A DNA stretch of 50,849 nt from contig NZ_JACRAW010000114.1 in NCBI RefSeq assembly GCF_016213215.1, positions 1-50,849 on the forward strand. The letters run 5' to 3'. Position numbers and translations under genes: made by a program. The notes beneath the pieces are model-generated. The model was given only the letters and a program-made list of their open reading frames with translations. It had not been told where the DNA came from and did no database searches. Below, in pieces: positions 33,210-42,423 of the stretch. This DNA is from Bradyrhizobium sp. GTDB taxonomy: Bacteria > Pseudomonadota > Alphaproteobacteria > Rhizobiales > Xanthobacteraceae. How positions within the stretch are numbered: position 1 is the stretch's first letter; the number at the start of each line of letters is the position of its first letter.

Positions 33210-34172
33210 ATGCTGACGCGCCCAAAGACCGTATTCGCGGTGCTCGCGATCATGCTTGGCGCGATGGCAGCGGGCTATGTGGCGTGGACGCGGCAGAGCG
33301 CGAATGCGGTGCCGCAGGGCTTCGTTGTGGCAAACGGACGGATCGAGGCGCAGGAGATCGACGTCGCCGCGAAATATGGCGGGCGTATCGTCGAGGTCAC
33401 GATCCAGGAAGGCGACGATGTCGCCGCGGGTGCGGTGATCGCCCGCCTCGACTCCGACGAGCTCAATGCCGCCATCGCGCGCGCCGAAGCCCAGCTGGAC
33501 GCGGCACGCCAGGAGCAACAGGCCGCCGCCCACAGCGTGACCGAGCGGGAGAGCCAGCTCACCTTCACCGGTCAGGAACTCGAGCGCACGAAGTTCCTGT
33601 CAGAGCGCGGCTACGCAAGCGGCGAGCTCCTGGACAAGCGGCGCTCGGACCGGCAGGCGGCCGAGGCCGCTCACAATCTCGCGATGTCGCAGCTCCGCCG
33701 GAGCGAACACGCCGCCAGGGCGGCCGATGCCGAGATTCAGCGCCTCCGGGCCCAGCTCGATCAAACCGTGCTCAAGGCGCCGCGTCAGGCCCGCGTTCTC
33801 TACCGGCTCGCCCTTCCCGGCGAGGTGGTCGCTGCCGGCGGAAAAGTAGCCACCCTCGTCGATCTCGCCGACATGCGCATGACCGTGTTTCTGGCCGGCC
33901 CGGATGCCGGCGCCGTCGCAATCGGCTCCGAGGCGCGGATCGTTCTCGATTCGATGCCGACCCGGCCGATCCCTGCTCGGGCAAGCTTTGTATCGCCCAC
34001 CGCGCAATTCACGCCCAAGACGGTCGAGACGCAGGACGAGCGGACAAAGCTCGTCTTCCGCGTCAAGGCGATTGTCACCGATGCGCGCGGCGCGCCGCTC
34101 AAGTCGGGAATGCCGGGAGTAGCCTATTTTCGGCTCGATGAGCACAAGGAATGGCCGGCATGGCTGAAATAG
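33210..34172 (+). CDS. HlyD-family adaptor of the YhiI type, 320 aa
   Basis: An N-terminal TM anchor (TVFAVLAIMLGAMAAGYVAW) is followed by PQGFVVANGRIEAQEIDVAAKYGGRIVEVTIQEGDDVAAGAVIARLD, the motif order of YhiI/YbhG adaptors. A helical hairpin (about 70-190), LKAPRQARVLYRLALPGEVVAAGGKVATLVD and a barrel follow. The ATG at 33210 makes the N-terminus match the YhiI length; the frame is open to an ATG at 33144. It overlaps the next gene by 22 bp. It forms an export complex with the RbbA- and YhhJ-like proteins, an arrangement known from E. coli yhiI-rbbA-yhhJ. Confidence 0.9.
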   Translation: MLTRPKTVFAVLAIMLGAMAAGYVAWTRQSANAVPQGFVVANGRIEAQEIDVAAKYGGRIVEVTIQEGDDVAAGAVIARLDSDELNAAIARAEAQLDAARQEQQAAAHSVTERESQLTFTGQELERTKFLSERGYASGELLDKRRSDRQAAEAAHNLAMSQLRRSEHAARAADAEIQRLRAQLDQTVLKAPRQARVLYRLALPGEVVAAGGKVATLVDLADMRMTVFLAGPDAGAVAIGSEARIVLDSMPTRPIPARASFVSPTAQFTPKTVETQDERTKLVFRVKAIVTDARGAPLKSGMPGVAYFRLDEHKEWPAWLK

Positions 34173-36907
34173 CGGACTATTCCGCCGCAGCCCTGTCGGA
34201 TGTCTCGCATTGCTATAAACGAACCGAGGCGCTGAAAAGCGTAAGCCTGGCGATGGATCCCGGCAGCATCACGGGGCTGATCGGGCCCGACGGGGTCGGC
34301 AAGTCCACCCTGCTGGCGCTGCTGGCCGGCGCCAAACGTATCCAGGCGGGGAAGATCATCGTCCTCGGAGGCGACATGGCCGACCGCCATCACCGCCGTG
34401 CGGTGTGCTCCCGAATAGCCTACATGCCGCAAGGCCTCGGCAAGAATCTCTATTCCGATCTCACGGTCGCCGAAAACATCGACTTCTTCGGCCGCCTCTT
34501 CGGCCTGCGTGCGAACGAGCGCATGGCGAGGATGCTCGAGCTGCTCAATGGCACCGGCCTCGGGCCGTTCCGCGATAGGCGTGCCGGCAAGCTCTCCGGC
34601 GGCATGAAGCAAAAGCTGGGGCTGTGCTGCGCGCTGATCCACGATCCCGACCTGTTGATCCTCGATGAGCCGACGACCGGTATAGATCCGCTGTCGCGCA
34701 GGCAGTTCTGGCAGCTGGTCGCGCGATTTCGCGCGCAGCGCCCCGGGATGACCGTGGTGGTCGCCACCGCCTACATGGAGGAGGCGGAAGCATTCGACCG
34801 CATCGTCATGATGGACGAGGGACGCATTCTCGCGACCGGCACGCCCTCGGAGCTTAAGGAACGAACCGGCGCCCCGGCGCTCGAGGGTGTCTATGTCGCG
34901 CTGCTGCCCGAAGTGAAGCGGCGCGCCCACCGCGCCTTCACCATCGCGCCGTTGGAAGGGCGCGACGAGGTCGCCGCCATTGAGGCCGAGGGGCTCACGC
35001 GGCGCTTCGGCGACTTCTCCGCCGTCGACAACGTGAGCTTTCGCATCGGGCGCGGCGAGATCTTCGGTTTCCTCGGGCCCAATGGATGCGGCAAGACCAC
35101 GACGATGCGCATGCTCACCGGGCTGGTCGCTCCGAGCGAGGGCGCCGCTCGCCTGTTCGGCCATGAGCTCGATCCCGGCGATCGCGACACGCGCAAACGT
35201 ATCGGCTACATGAGCCAGGGCTTCTCGCTCTACAGCGAGCTGACCGTGCGCCAGAACCTCGTCCTGCACGGGCAGATCTACGGCCTTTCGGCCGATCTGA
35301 TCGCGCGACGCATCGCGCAGCTCGTCGAGCGGCTCGGCCTTGCCGACATGCTCGACGAACGCGCCGAAAAGCTGCCGCTTGGGCTGCGCCAGCGCCTGTC
35401 ACTCGCGGTTGCCGTCATCCACGAGCCCCAGATCCTGATCCTGGACGAGCCCACGTCCGGGGTAGACCCGATCGCGCGGGACCAGTTCTGGGAGTTCCTC
35501 GCCGAGCTCTCACGCGAGCATGGCGTCACCATCTTCGTCTCGACCCACTACCTGAACGAGGCGGAACGCTGCGACCGCATCTCCTTCATGAATGCCGGGC
35601 GCGTACTGGCGTGCGACCGGCCTGCCGCCCTGATCGCATCGAGTGGCGCGCGCAACCTCGAAGAGGCCTTCATCACCTTTCTGGAAAAGGAATATGCGAC
35701 GGCAACGGCGAGTTCCGGCGCGGCCGTCCCGGCGGCAACCCGACCAGCCAGCCTGCGCCACGAAGGTGGCGCCGATGGCTGGGGCACGGCCCTTCAGCGA
35801 ATGTGGGCATACGCACGCCGCGAGATGCTCGAGCTGTCGCGCGACCCGATCCGGCTCGCCTTCGCGACACTCGCGCCGATTTTGCTCCTGCTCATTCTCG
35901 GCTACGGCATCTCCTTCGACGTCAACCACTTAACCTTCGCGGCGCTCGATCGGGACCAGACTCCGGAGTCGCGCGCCTATCTCGAGGAATTCCGCGGTTC
36001 TCCCTACTTCGTCGAGCAGGGCCCGCTTGTGTCCTATGCGGACATGGATGCACGCCTGCAGGGCGGCACCCTGAAGCTCGCCATAGAGATCCGGGACGGA
36101 TTCGGCCGGGACTTGCGTGCGGGCCGGTCGCCCGCGGTCGGCTTCTGGGTCGACGGCGGAATGCCGTTCCGCGGCGAAACGATCCGCGGCTACGTGCAGG
36201 CCCTGCACCTGCAATGGGAAGAACGCTTCGTTCGCGAGCACGGGTTACCTGCGCCGGTGATGCCGGCCGGACTCGAGGTTCGTTATCGATACAATCAATC
36301 GGTCACGAGCGTGTTCTCCATGCTGCCGGGAAACATCGCGATCCTGCTGGCGCTTATCCCGACGATGCTGACTGCGGTTGCGGTGGTACGGGAAAAGGAA
36401 TTGGGCTCCATCACCAACGTTTTTGTCACGCCGGTGCGCCGCGCCGAGTTTCTCCTCGGCAAGCAGCTCATCTACGTCACGGTGAGCTTTGCGATCTTCG
36501 TGGCGCTGGTCGCGGTCACCATCGGCCATTTCGACGTGCGGCTCAAAGGCAGCGCTGCGGCACTTGCCCTGGGCGCCGTCTTCTATCTCTTTGCCACCAC
36601 CGGCATCGGACTATTGATCTCGACGCTCACGCGCAGCCAGATCGGCGCGCTGCTTGGCGGGGTGGTGGTGACGATCATCCCGGCGGTCCAGTTCTCGGGC
36701 CAGATCCGCCCGGTGTCGTCCATGACCGGCGGCGCCGCCGTCATGGGGAGCGGCTTCCCGGCGACCTATTTCAGGCAGATCAGCGTCGGCACCTTCACCA
36801 AGGCGCTCGACCTCACGGATTTGTGGCTCAATCACCTGGTGCTCGCCCTCTTTGCGGCCGGCATCTTCGCAGCGGCTCTGCTCCTGACCGGCAAGCAGGA
36901 GACGTGA
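34151..36907 (+). CDS. RbbA-like ABC transporter, two ATPase domains fused to a permease, 918 aa
   Basis: Domain order: first ATPase (Walker A GPDGVGKST near residue 45, signature LSGGMKQKL, Walker B LLILDEPTTGIDP), second ATPase (Walker A GPNGCGKTTT near 315, Walker B ILILDEPTSGVDP), then an ABC-2-type membrane domain (about 555-918). The second ATPase has LPLGLRQRL in place of the LSGGxxQR signature. This may weaken one of the two ATP sites. RbbA in E. coli is described as a ribosome-associated ATPase, but the family looks like an exporter. It starts inside the YhiI-like gene and ends 2 bp before the YhhJ-like gene. Confidence 0.9.
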   Translation: MAGMAEIADYSAAALSDVSHCYKRTEALKSVSLAMDPGSITGLIGPDGVGKSTLLALLAGAKRIQAGKIIVLGGDMADRHHRRAVCSRIAYMPQGLGKNLYSDLTVAENIDFFGRLFGLRANERMARMLELLNGTGLGPFRDRRAGKLSGGMKQKLGLCCALIHDPDLLILDEPTTGIDPLSRRQFWQLVARFRAQRPGMTVVVATAYMEEAEAFDRIVMMDEGRILATGTPSELKERTGAPALEGVYVALLPEVKRRAHRAFTIAPLEGRDEVAAIEAEGLTRRFGDFSAVDNVSFRIGRGEIFGFLGPNGCGKTTTMRMLTGLVAPSEGAARLFGHELDPGDRDTRKRIGYMSQGFSLYSELTVRQNLVLHGQIYGLSADLIARRIAQLVERLGLADMLDERAEKLPLGLRQRLSLAVAVIHEPQILILDEPTSGVDPIARDQFWEFLAELSREHGVTIFVSTHYLNEAERCDRISFMNAGRVLACDRPAALIASSGARNLEEAFITFLEKEYATATASSGAAVPAATRPASLRHEGGADGWGTALQRMWAYARREMLELSRDPIRLAFATLAPILLLLILGYGISFDVNHLTFAALDRDQTPESRAYLEEFRGSPYFVEQGPLVSYADMDARLQGGTLKLAIEIRDGFGRDLRAGRSPAVGFWVDGGMPFRGETIRGYVQALHLQWEERFVREHGLPAPVMPAGLEVRYRYNQSVTSVFSMLPGNIAILLALIPTMLTAVAVVREKELGSITNVFVTPVRRAEFLLGKQLIYVTVSFAIFVALVAVTIGHFDVRLKGSAAALALGAVFYLFATTGIGLLISTLTRSQIGALLGGVVVTIIPAVQFSGQIRPVSSMTGGAAVMGSGFPATYFRQISVGTFTKALDLTDLWLNHLVLALFAAGIFAAALLLTGKQET

Positions 36908-36909
36908 CG

Positions 36910-38040
36910 ATGAGTGCGCTGAACAACGTGCTCCGGCTGACCATCAAGGAACTCTGGAGCCTGCGCTATGATCCGGCGCTGGCCTTCTTCGTCATCTATT
37001 CCTTCACCATCGCGATCATCGTGCCGGCCCGCGACCCCGGCGCCGAGGTCAACAACGCTTCCATCGCGTTCGTTGACGAGGATCGATCGCAGCTCTCGCT
37101 GCGGTTGCGTGACAGCCTGCGTCAGCCCTATTTCCGCGCTCCCGACGAAATCCCGATCGAGCGGGTCGATCAGGCCATGGACCGGGGCGAATATACCTTC
37201 GTGGTCGATATTCCACCGGACTTTCAGGCGAAACTGCTCGCCGGCCGCAATCCGGTCGTCCAGGTCAACGTCGATGCCACGGCGATGAGCCAGGCTTTCA
37301 TCGGCTCGACTTACCTGACCCAGATCTTCACCGAAGAGATCGTGCGTTTCGTTGCGGGTCGCAGCTCGCAACGTCACGGGCTCGCCGACGCCGAGATCCG
37401 GGTTCGCTTCAACCCCAACCTTCGCGGCTTCTGGTTTGTCGGCGTCACCCAGATCTTCCAGAGCATCACCATGCTGGCGCTGGGATTGAGCGGCGCGGCC
37501 GCGATCCGCGAGCGCGAACACGGCACGCTGGATCATCTTCTGGTGATGCCGGTCGGCCCTGCCGAGATCATGCTGGCGAAGATCTTCGCGAGCGGCATCG
37601 TGATTCTGGTCGGGAGCTACATCGCCCTGCGCGGAATCATCGGCTGGATGCTCTCGGTTCCGCTCGCCGGCTCCGTCGGCTTGTTCATGGCGGGAACCGT
37701 GCTCTACGTGTTCGCCGTCAGCTCGATCAGCATCTTTCTTGCCACGATCGCGCGCTCGATGCCGCAGATGGGGCTTCTCGTGACCTTGATCGTCATTCCG
37801 ATGCTGGTGCTGTCAGGAGCGATCACGCCGCTCGACAGCACTCCGCTTGCCGTTCAATGGATCATGAAGCTCACGCCGTCGCCGCATTTCGTCGAGCTGA
37901 CCACGGCGATCGTGTTCCGGGGAGCCGGACTGGACGTGGTATGGCCGTTCTTCGCGGCCATTGCCGTTATCGGAGCCGCCTTCTTCGGCGCCTCACTGGC
38001 ATTTTTCCGCCGCAGCCTGGCGGCGGCGGCGCAGGCGTAG
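36910..38040 (+). CDS. ABC-2-type permease (YhhJ-like), 376 aa
   Basis: One N-terminal TM segment (FFVIYSFTIAIIV), a periplasmic domain of about 150 residues (VNNASIAFVDEDRSQLSLRLRDSLRQPYF...), then five TM segments (about 190-370) with the ABC-2 signature LSGAAAIREREHGTLDHLLVMPV. It is the second permease of the YhiI/RbbA/YhhJ operon. The gene starts 2 bp after the RbbA-like stop, which supports coupled translation. Confidence 0.92.
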   Translation: MSALNNVLRLTIKELWSLRYDPALAFFVIYSFTIAIIVPARDPGAEVNNASIAFVDEDRSQLSLRLRDSLRQPYFRAPDEIPIERVDQAMDRGEYTFVVDIPPDFQAKLLAGRNPVVQVNVDATAMSQAFIGSTYLTQIFTEEIVRFVAGRSSQRHGLADAEIRVRFNPNLRGFWFVGVTQIFQSITMLALGLSGAAAIREREHGTLDHLLVMPVGPAEIMLAKIFASGIVILVGSYIALRGIIGWMLSVPLAGSVGLFMAGTVLYVFAVSSISIFLATIARSMPQMGLLVTLIVIPMLVLSGAITPLDSTPLAVQWIMKLTPSPHFVELTTAIVFRGAGLDVVWPFFAAIAVIGAAFFGASLAFFRRSLAAAAQA

Positions 38041-38065
38041 TTGTGTCGCCCAATCCTGCAGACCG

Positions 38066-38152
38066 TCATTGCGAGTTGGACCGGCGTTGACGACTGTCGT
38101 CGCGGAGATAGTACTGGATTGCGTCGCTTCGCTCGCCATGACGGCTCAATTC
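38066..38152. repeat. Palindromic intergenic repeat
   Basis: CGTCATTGCGAG at the left is mirrored by GGATTGCGTCGCTTCGCTCGCCATGACG at the right with a degenerate middle. Same family as the copy at 31243. It lies between convergent genes and touches the end of the minus-strand SDR gene. Confidence 0.7.
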
Positions 38153-38907
38153 AACAAGAACCCGCCGTCTACGGTGACCACGCTCCCGGTCATGTAGCGC
38201 GAGGTTTTGGAAGCGAGCAGCAGCATCGCGCCGTCGAGATCGGACTCCGCGCCGACGCGGCGCTGCGGGATCCCCTTGATCAGCCGTTCGCCGCCGGGCG
38301 TCGACCAGAACGCGTGATTCATGTCGGTATCGATATAGCCGGGCGCCAGCGCGTTGACACGGATGTTGTTGGGGGCGAGCTCCAGCGCCATGACCTTGGT
38401 GGCCTGGATGATGCCGGCCTTGGATATGGCATAGGGCGAGATGAATTTCATCACGCCGAAGCCGACCACGGAGGCGATGTTGACGATGTTGCCCCCCTGC
38501 CCGCGCGCGATCATCCGCCGCGCCACCTCGGTCGCGAGGAAGTAGGCCCCCTTCAGATTGGCGCCGATCACGGCGTCCCAGTCGGCCTCGGTCTGATCTA
38601 CCGCGAGCTTTTCGATGGCGATGCCGGCGTTGTTAATCAGCACGGTGACGGGCCCGAGCGCAGTCTCCGCCGCGTCGACCGCCTTGGGAATCGATGCGGT
38701 ATCCGTCACGTCGAGCGCTACCGCCGCGGCGCGGCCGCCACGGCCGCGGATTTCCTCCTCCAGGGCCTTCAGCTTGCCGGTCTGGCGCGCGGCGAGCACG
38801 ACCGCCGCGCCGCGCGCGGACAGAAGGCGCGCGAACTGCCGCCCCAGGCCCTGGCTCGCGCCGGTGATCAGGATGGTTTCCTGGCTTACATCGAACAGAT
38901 CAGACAT
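38146..38907 (-). CDS. Short-chain dehydrogenase/reductase, 253 aa
   Basis: A classical SDR with the cofactor motif TGASQGLGRQFA (TGxxxGxG), NNAG (INNAGIAIE), catalytic Ser in VNIASVVGFG, and YAISK as the Tyr-Lys pair. DTDMNHAF and the tail GSVVTVDGGFLL are typical. ATG at 38907 has TGAGGAATTC upstream. It is divergent from a second SDR at 39063. Substrate unknown; nearby genes suggest a role in degradation of acids or aromatics. Confidence 0.92.
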   Translation of the reverse strand: MSDLFDVSQETILITGASQGLGRQFARLLSARGAAVVLAARQTGKLKALEEEIRGRGGRAAAVALDVTDTASIPKAVDAAETALGPVTVLINNAGIAIEKLAVDQTEADWDAVIGANLKGAYFLATEVARRMIARGQGGNIVNIASVVGFGVMKFISPYAISKAGIIQATKVMALELAPNNIRVNALAPGYIDTDMNHAFWSTPGGERLIKGIPQRRVGAESDLDGAMLLLASKTSRYMTGSVVTVDGGFLLN

Positions 38908-39062
38908 GACGAATTCCTCAGGCGACAGCACTTCCCGGCCTTGATACAGACCATTTTGGTGCTCGGAAAGCTCCGAGGGGATGTCTTATCAGGGCCGTCG
39001 TCCTTGGCTAGACTGCTCTGAGGCGAATTGAAGAAACGTTTCTCGACAACGGGAGTGAGACA

Positions 39063-39845
39063 GTGGATCTTGGGATCAGAGGCCGCCGCGCCATCGTCTG
39101 TGCATCGAGCAAGGGACTGGGACGCGCCTGCGCCATGGCGCTTGCCCATGAGGGCGTTCACGTGACGATCACGGCGCGTGGCGCCGAGGCGCTGGCGAAG
39201 ACCGCCGCCGAAATCAGGAAGGCCAGCCCGTCCGTCACCGTTACCGAGGTGGTCGGCGACATCACGACGCCTGCGGGCCGCGAAGCCGTGCTCAAGGCCT
39301 GCCCCGAGCCCGACATCCTCGTCAACAATGCCGGCGGGCCGCCGCCCGGCGATTTCCGGAACTGGACGCGCGACGACTGGATCAAGGCGCTGGACGCCAA
39401 CATGCTCACCCCGATCGAACTGATCAAGGCGACCGTCGACGGCATGATGGCGCGCAAATTCGGCCGCATCGTCAACATCACCTCCGCGGCCGTGAAGGCG
39501 CCAATCGACATTTTGGGCCTGTCCAACGGCGCGCGCGCCGGCCTCACCGGATTCATCGCCGGCCTTTCCCGCAAGACTGTGATCAACAACGTCACCATCA
39601 ATGCGCTGTTGCCGGGGCCGTTTGAGACCGACCGCCTGCGCGGCACGGCCAAGGCAGAAGCGGACAGGCGCGGCATTACGCCGGAGCAGCTCTTGGCCGA
39701 GCGCGCCAAGCTCAATCCGGCCGGGCGTTTCGGGGATCCCGAGGAGTTCGGCCATGCCTGCGCCTTCCTGTGCAGCGCCAAGGCGGGCTTCATCACCGGC
39801 CAGAACATCCTGCTCGACGGCGGCGCCTTCCCAGGCACCCTTTAG
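39063..39845 (+). CDS. SDR-like protein with altered active site, 260 aa
   Basis: The fold is SDR: nucleotide-binding CASSKGLGRACAMALAHEG, NNAGGPPPG, VNITSAAVKAP and a tail ITGQNILLDGGAFPGTL. When aligned on the NA..PG motif, the usual YxxxK pair reads SNGAR. The catalytic tyrosine and lysine are therefore replaced by Ser and Arg. This matches a clade of SDRs I recall in Bradyrhizobium and related genera, often annotated as 3-oxoacyl reductase-like; the true activity is open. The start is GTG at 39063. It may be co-controlled with the divergent SDR. Confidence 0.85.
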   Translation: MDLGIRGRRAIVCASSKGLGRACAMALAHEGVHVTITARGAEALAKTAAEIRKASPSVTVTEVVGDITTPAGREAVLKACPEPDILVNNAGGPPPGDFRNWTRDDWIKALDANMLTPIELIKATVDGMMARKFGRIVNITSAAVKAPIDILGLSNGARAGLTGFIAGLSRKTVINNVTINALLPGPFETDRLRGTAKAEADRRGITPEQLLAERAKLNPAGRFGDPEEFGHACAFLCSAKAGFITGQNILLDGGAFPGTL

Positions 39846-39857
39846 GCTTGCCGGCAA

Positions 39858-40319
39858 TCAGCGGCGCCGGGTGGGCTCGTCCTCGTCCCGCTCGCTCATG
39901 CTCGAGGAATCGGGCGTGGTGCGTTCTCCGGTCCAGTCGACCCCGAACGCGTCCAGCCCCTCGGCCAGGAGATCACCGAGCATGGGTTCGCCCAGCAGGT
40001 AGCGCGCAGTGCTGCGACCGGCGCGCTGCTCGGTAGCCTCCTTACGCAGATCATCCCATTCGTCGATCGCACCATCACCGCGACCCAGTCGCATCAATGC
40101 GACAAGATCCACCTGCTCGTCCTCGGTGAGCGCAGCGATGAAGCCCGTGATCTCACGCACCACCGAATCGTCGCCGCTATCCTCGAGCACGTCGATCATA
40201 TCGTCGTCGGCGGCATTGGAGCCGGAGTCCGGGTCGGAAGCCCCCTCCTTGACGTCGAACTCCCGTGCCTTCTCGATCAGGAAAGCGACTTTTTCGGGTG
40301 AAATCATCAGTTCAGGCAT
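39858..40319 (-). CDS. DUF3775-like acidic protein, 153 aa
   Basis: The start MPELMISPEKVAFLIEKAREFDVKEG and the segment EITGFIAALTEDEQVDLVALMRLGRGDGAIDEWDDLRKEATEQRAGRSTARYLLGEPMLGDLLAEGLDAFG match DUF3775, a small cytoplasmic family of unknown function. An acidic linker (ASDPDSGSNAADDDMID) lies between the two conserved parts. GAGGAGGATCG before the ATG at 40319 supports the start; a much longer frame on this strand only shadows the hydrolase gene. It is convergent with the SDR gene, 12 bp apart. Confidence 0.85.
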   Translation of the reverse strand: MPELMISPEKVAFLIEKAREFDVKEGASDPDSGSNAADDDMIDVLEDSGDDSVVREITGFIAALTEDEQVDLVALMRLGRGDGAIDEWDDLRKEATEQRAGRSTARYLLGEPMLGDLLAEGLDAFGVDWTGERTTPDSSSMSERDEDEPTRRR

Positions 40320-40436
40320 TCGATCCTCCTCAGGCTGACCCGATAACGCAGCATAGCATGAGATGATCCCGTTGCACCTCAGGGCAGAAAACCTCATTCT
40401 GCGGCACCAGAACCAGAGCAAGGAGAAAAGCGCCAG

Positions 40437-41285
40437 ATGCAATGGAATGTGGGCAAGGTCAGGATTACCAAGGTCGTGGAGCTTGAGACGGTCGGCTCGA
40501 CCCGATTCATCCTGCCGCTCGCCACCAACGAAGAGATCCAGAAGCTGCCCTGGCTCATTCCGCATTTCGCCAACGACGAGGGCCGGCTGAAGATGTCGAT
40601 CCACTCGCTGGTGCTGGAGACGCCCTCGCGCCGCATCGTGGTCGATACCGGGCTCGGCAACGACAAGGAAGGCCGCGACGTGCCGACCTGGAACAACCGC
40701 AACTCGCCATATCTCGAGACCATGACGGCGGCGGGATTTCCGGCGGAGAGCATCGATACCGTGCTCTGCACCCACTTGCATGTCGACCATGTCGGCTGGA
40801 ATACGAGGCCCGTCAACGGAAAATGGGTGCCGACCTTCGCCAACGCGCGCTACCTGTTCGGCCATACCGAATATGAGCATTGGCGCGACCACAGCATCGA
40901 GCCCGACAAGGCGGCCGTGTTCAACGACTCCGTGAAACCGATCGTCGACGCCGGCAAGGCCGATCTGATCGCGAGCGACCACAGGTTGTGCGAGGAGATC
41001 AGCATGATCCCGGCACCCGGCCATAGCCCGGGCCAGGTCAGCGTTCTCATCCGCTCGGAGGGCGAAGAGGCATTGCTGATCGGCGATACCGCCCACCACC
41101 CTTGCCAAATGGCACACCTGGACTGGTCGTCGACGGCCGATTCCGACCCCGTTCAATCGGCGGTCACGCGGCGCGAGCTGTTCTCGCGCTTTGCCGACAG
41201 ACCGACCATGGTGATCGGCGGACACTTCAACGCCGGCCATATCCGGCGCGAGGGTGGTGCCTTCAAGTTCATTGCCCTCGCATGA
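40437..41285 (+). CDS. Metallo-beta-lactamase-fold hydrolase, 282 aa
   Basis: The two-metal site is visible: THLHVDHVGW (HxHxDH), His in APGHSPGQ, Asp in IGDTAHHP and His in IGGHFNAGH. Overall order and length resemble the lactonase-like branch (AttM/AiiA relatives and MBL-fold esterases). A second homologue (43056-43928) shares THLHVDHVGWNTR and NGRWVPTF-like segments, so the two genes are paralogues. The neighbourhood (FAH hydrolase, GST, SDRs) suggests a hydrolytic step in degradation of a lactone or ester. That role is inference. Confidence 0.9.
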   Translation: MQWNVGKVRITKVVELETVGSTRFILPLATNEEIQKLPWLIPHFANDEGRLKMSIHSLVLETPSRRIVVDTGLGNDKEGRDVPTWNNRNSPYLETMTAAGFPAESIDTVLCTHLHVDHVGWNTRPVNGKWVPTFANARYLFGHTEYEHWRDHSIEPDKAAVFNDSVKPIVDAGKADLIASDHRLCEEISMIPAPGHSPGQVSVLIRSEGEEALLIGDTAHHPCQMAHLDWSSTADSDPVQSAVTRRELFSRFADRPTMVIGGHFNAGHIRREGGAFKFIALA

Positions 41286-41437
41286 CTGCCATCGGCGGGC
41301 GTGGAACCACCTGCTCCCGCCGCACAAGTCCGTGATCAGAAGAGCTGCGCTGCAGCAGCCAATCGGCGGTTGAAATTCCACCCGCCCTGTTCCATGAAGC
41401 TGGACAACCAACCGGTTCATCCCAGGGAGCGAGAAGA

Positions 41438-42280
41438 ATGAAGCTTGTTCGTTACGGCGAAAAAGGCGCGGAAAAGCCCGGTCTCATCGACAGAAGCGGC
41501 CAATTGCGCGACCTCTCGGCGCAGGTGAAGGACATCACCGGCGAGGTGCTGTCGCCGGCCTCGCTCGCCAAACTCGCCGCTATCGACCCCGCCTCGCTTC
41601 CTGCCGTCAGCGGCAAGCCGCGCCTCGGGCCACCGGTCACCGGCATCTCCAAGTTCGTCGCCATCGGGCTGAACTACACCGACCATGCCAAGGAGACCGG
41701 CAACCCGATCCCGTCCGAGCCGATCTTCTTCCTGAAAGCCAACACGGCGCTGTCCGGCCCGAACGATGCCGTCGAGAAGCCGCGCGGCTCGACCAAGCTC
41801 GACTGGGAGGTGGAGATCGCGGCGGTCATCGGCACCCGCGCCAAATACGTCTCCGAGGCCGACGCGCTCAACCACATCGCCGGATATTGCGTCTGCAACG
41901 ACGTCTCCGAACGCAACTTCCAGATCGAGCGTCTCGGCCAGTGGACCAAGGGCAAGTCGCACGACACGTTCGGCCCGCTCGGCCCCTGGCTTGTCACCAG
42001 GGACGAGATCCCGGATGTGCAGAAACTGTCGATGTGGCTCGACGTCAACGGCACGCGGCGCCAGACCGGCTCGACCGCGACCATGATCTTCTCGATGGCC
42101 AAGTGCATTTCCTACGTCTCGCAATTCATGACGCTGCTGCCCGGCGACATCGTCACGACCGGCACCCCGCCCGGCGTCGGCACCGGCATGAAGCCGCCGC
42201 AATTTCTCAATGTCGGCGACGTGGTGACGCTCGGCATCGAAGGCCTCGGCGAACAGCGCCAGCAGATCATCGCGGCGTGA
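41438..42280 (+). CDS. Fumarylacetoacetate hydrolase-family protein, 280 aa
   Basis: The FAH fold hydrolyses C-C bonds of 2-oxo acids in aromatic degradation. Signature parts are FVAIGLNYTDHAKETGNPIPSEPIFFLKANTALSGPND, LDWEVEIAAVIG, GYCVCNDVSERNFQIER and GDIVTTGTPPGVGTGMKPPQFLNVGDVVTLGIEGLG. The first about 60 residues form the small N-terminal domain of the ureidoglycolate lyase-like subgroup. GGGAGCGAGAAG precedes the ATG at 41438. Between two metallo-hydrolase paralogues and a GST, it may act on acylpyruvate-type products. Confidence 0.93.
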   Translation: MKLVRYGEKGAEKPGLIDRSGQLRDLSAQVKDITGEVLSPASLAKLAAIDPASLPAVSGKPRLGPPVTGISKFVAIGLNYTDHAKETGNPIPSEPIFFLKANTALSGPNDAVEKPRGSTKLDWEVEIAAVIGTRAKYVSEADALNHIAGYCVCNDVSERNFQIERLGQWTKGKSHDTFGPLGPWLVTRDEIPDVQKLSMWLDVNGTRRQTGSTATMIFSMAKCISYVSQFMTLLPGDIVTTGTPPGVGTGMKPPQFLNVGDVVTLGIEGLGEQRQQIIAA

Positions 42281-42355
42281 ACGTAACCCGGCCGCTTGGA
42301 TCCGCGTTATAGCGAGGAGCGTTAACAACGAAGCGATTCAGTCTGCCGGGCCCCT

Positions 42356-42386
42356 TCTGGATTGCTTCGCTTCGCTCGCAATGACG
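42356..42386. repeat. Half copy of the palindromic intergenic repeat
   Basis: TCTGGATTGCTTCGCTTCGCTCGCAATGACG is the right arm of the repeat seen at 31243 and 38066. The left arm is degraded (about 42310-42340). Confidence 0.6.
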
Positions 42387-42423
42387 GCACCACAATTGTC
42401 GCTTCTGCCTGAGGAATACTTCA

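Noticed and set aside
40320..41420. N-terminal extension of the DUF3775-like frame
   Set aside because: The extension lies on the opposite strand of the metallo-hydrolase gene, and the true start at 40319 has a GAGGAGG ribosome site.
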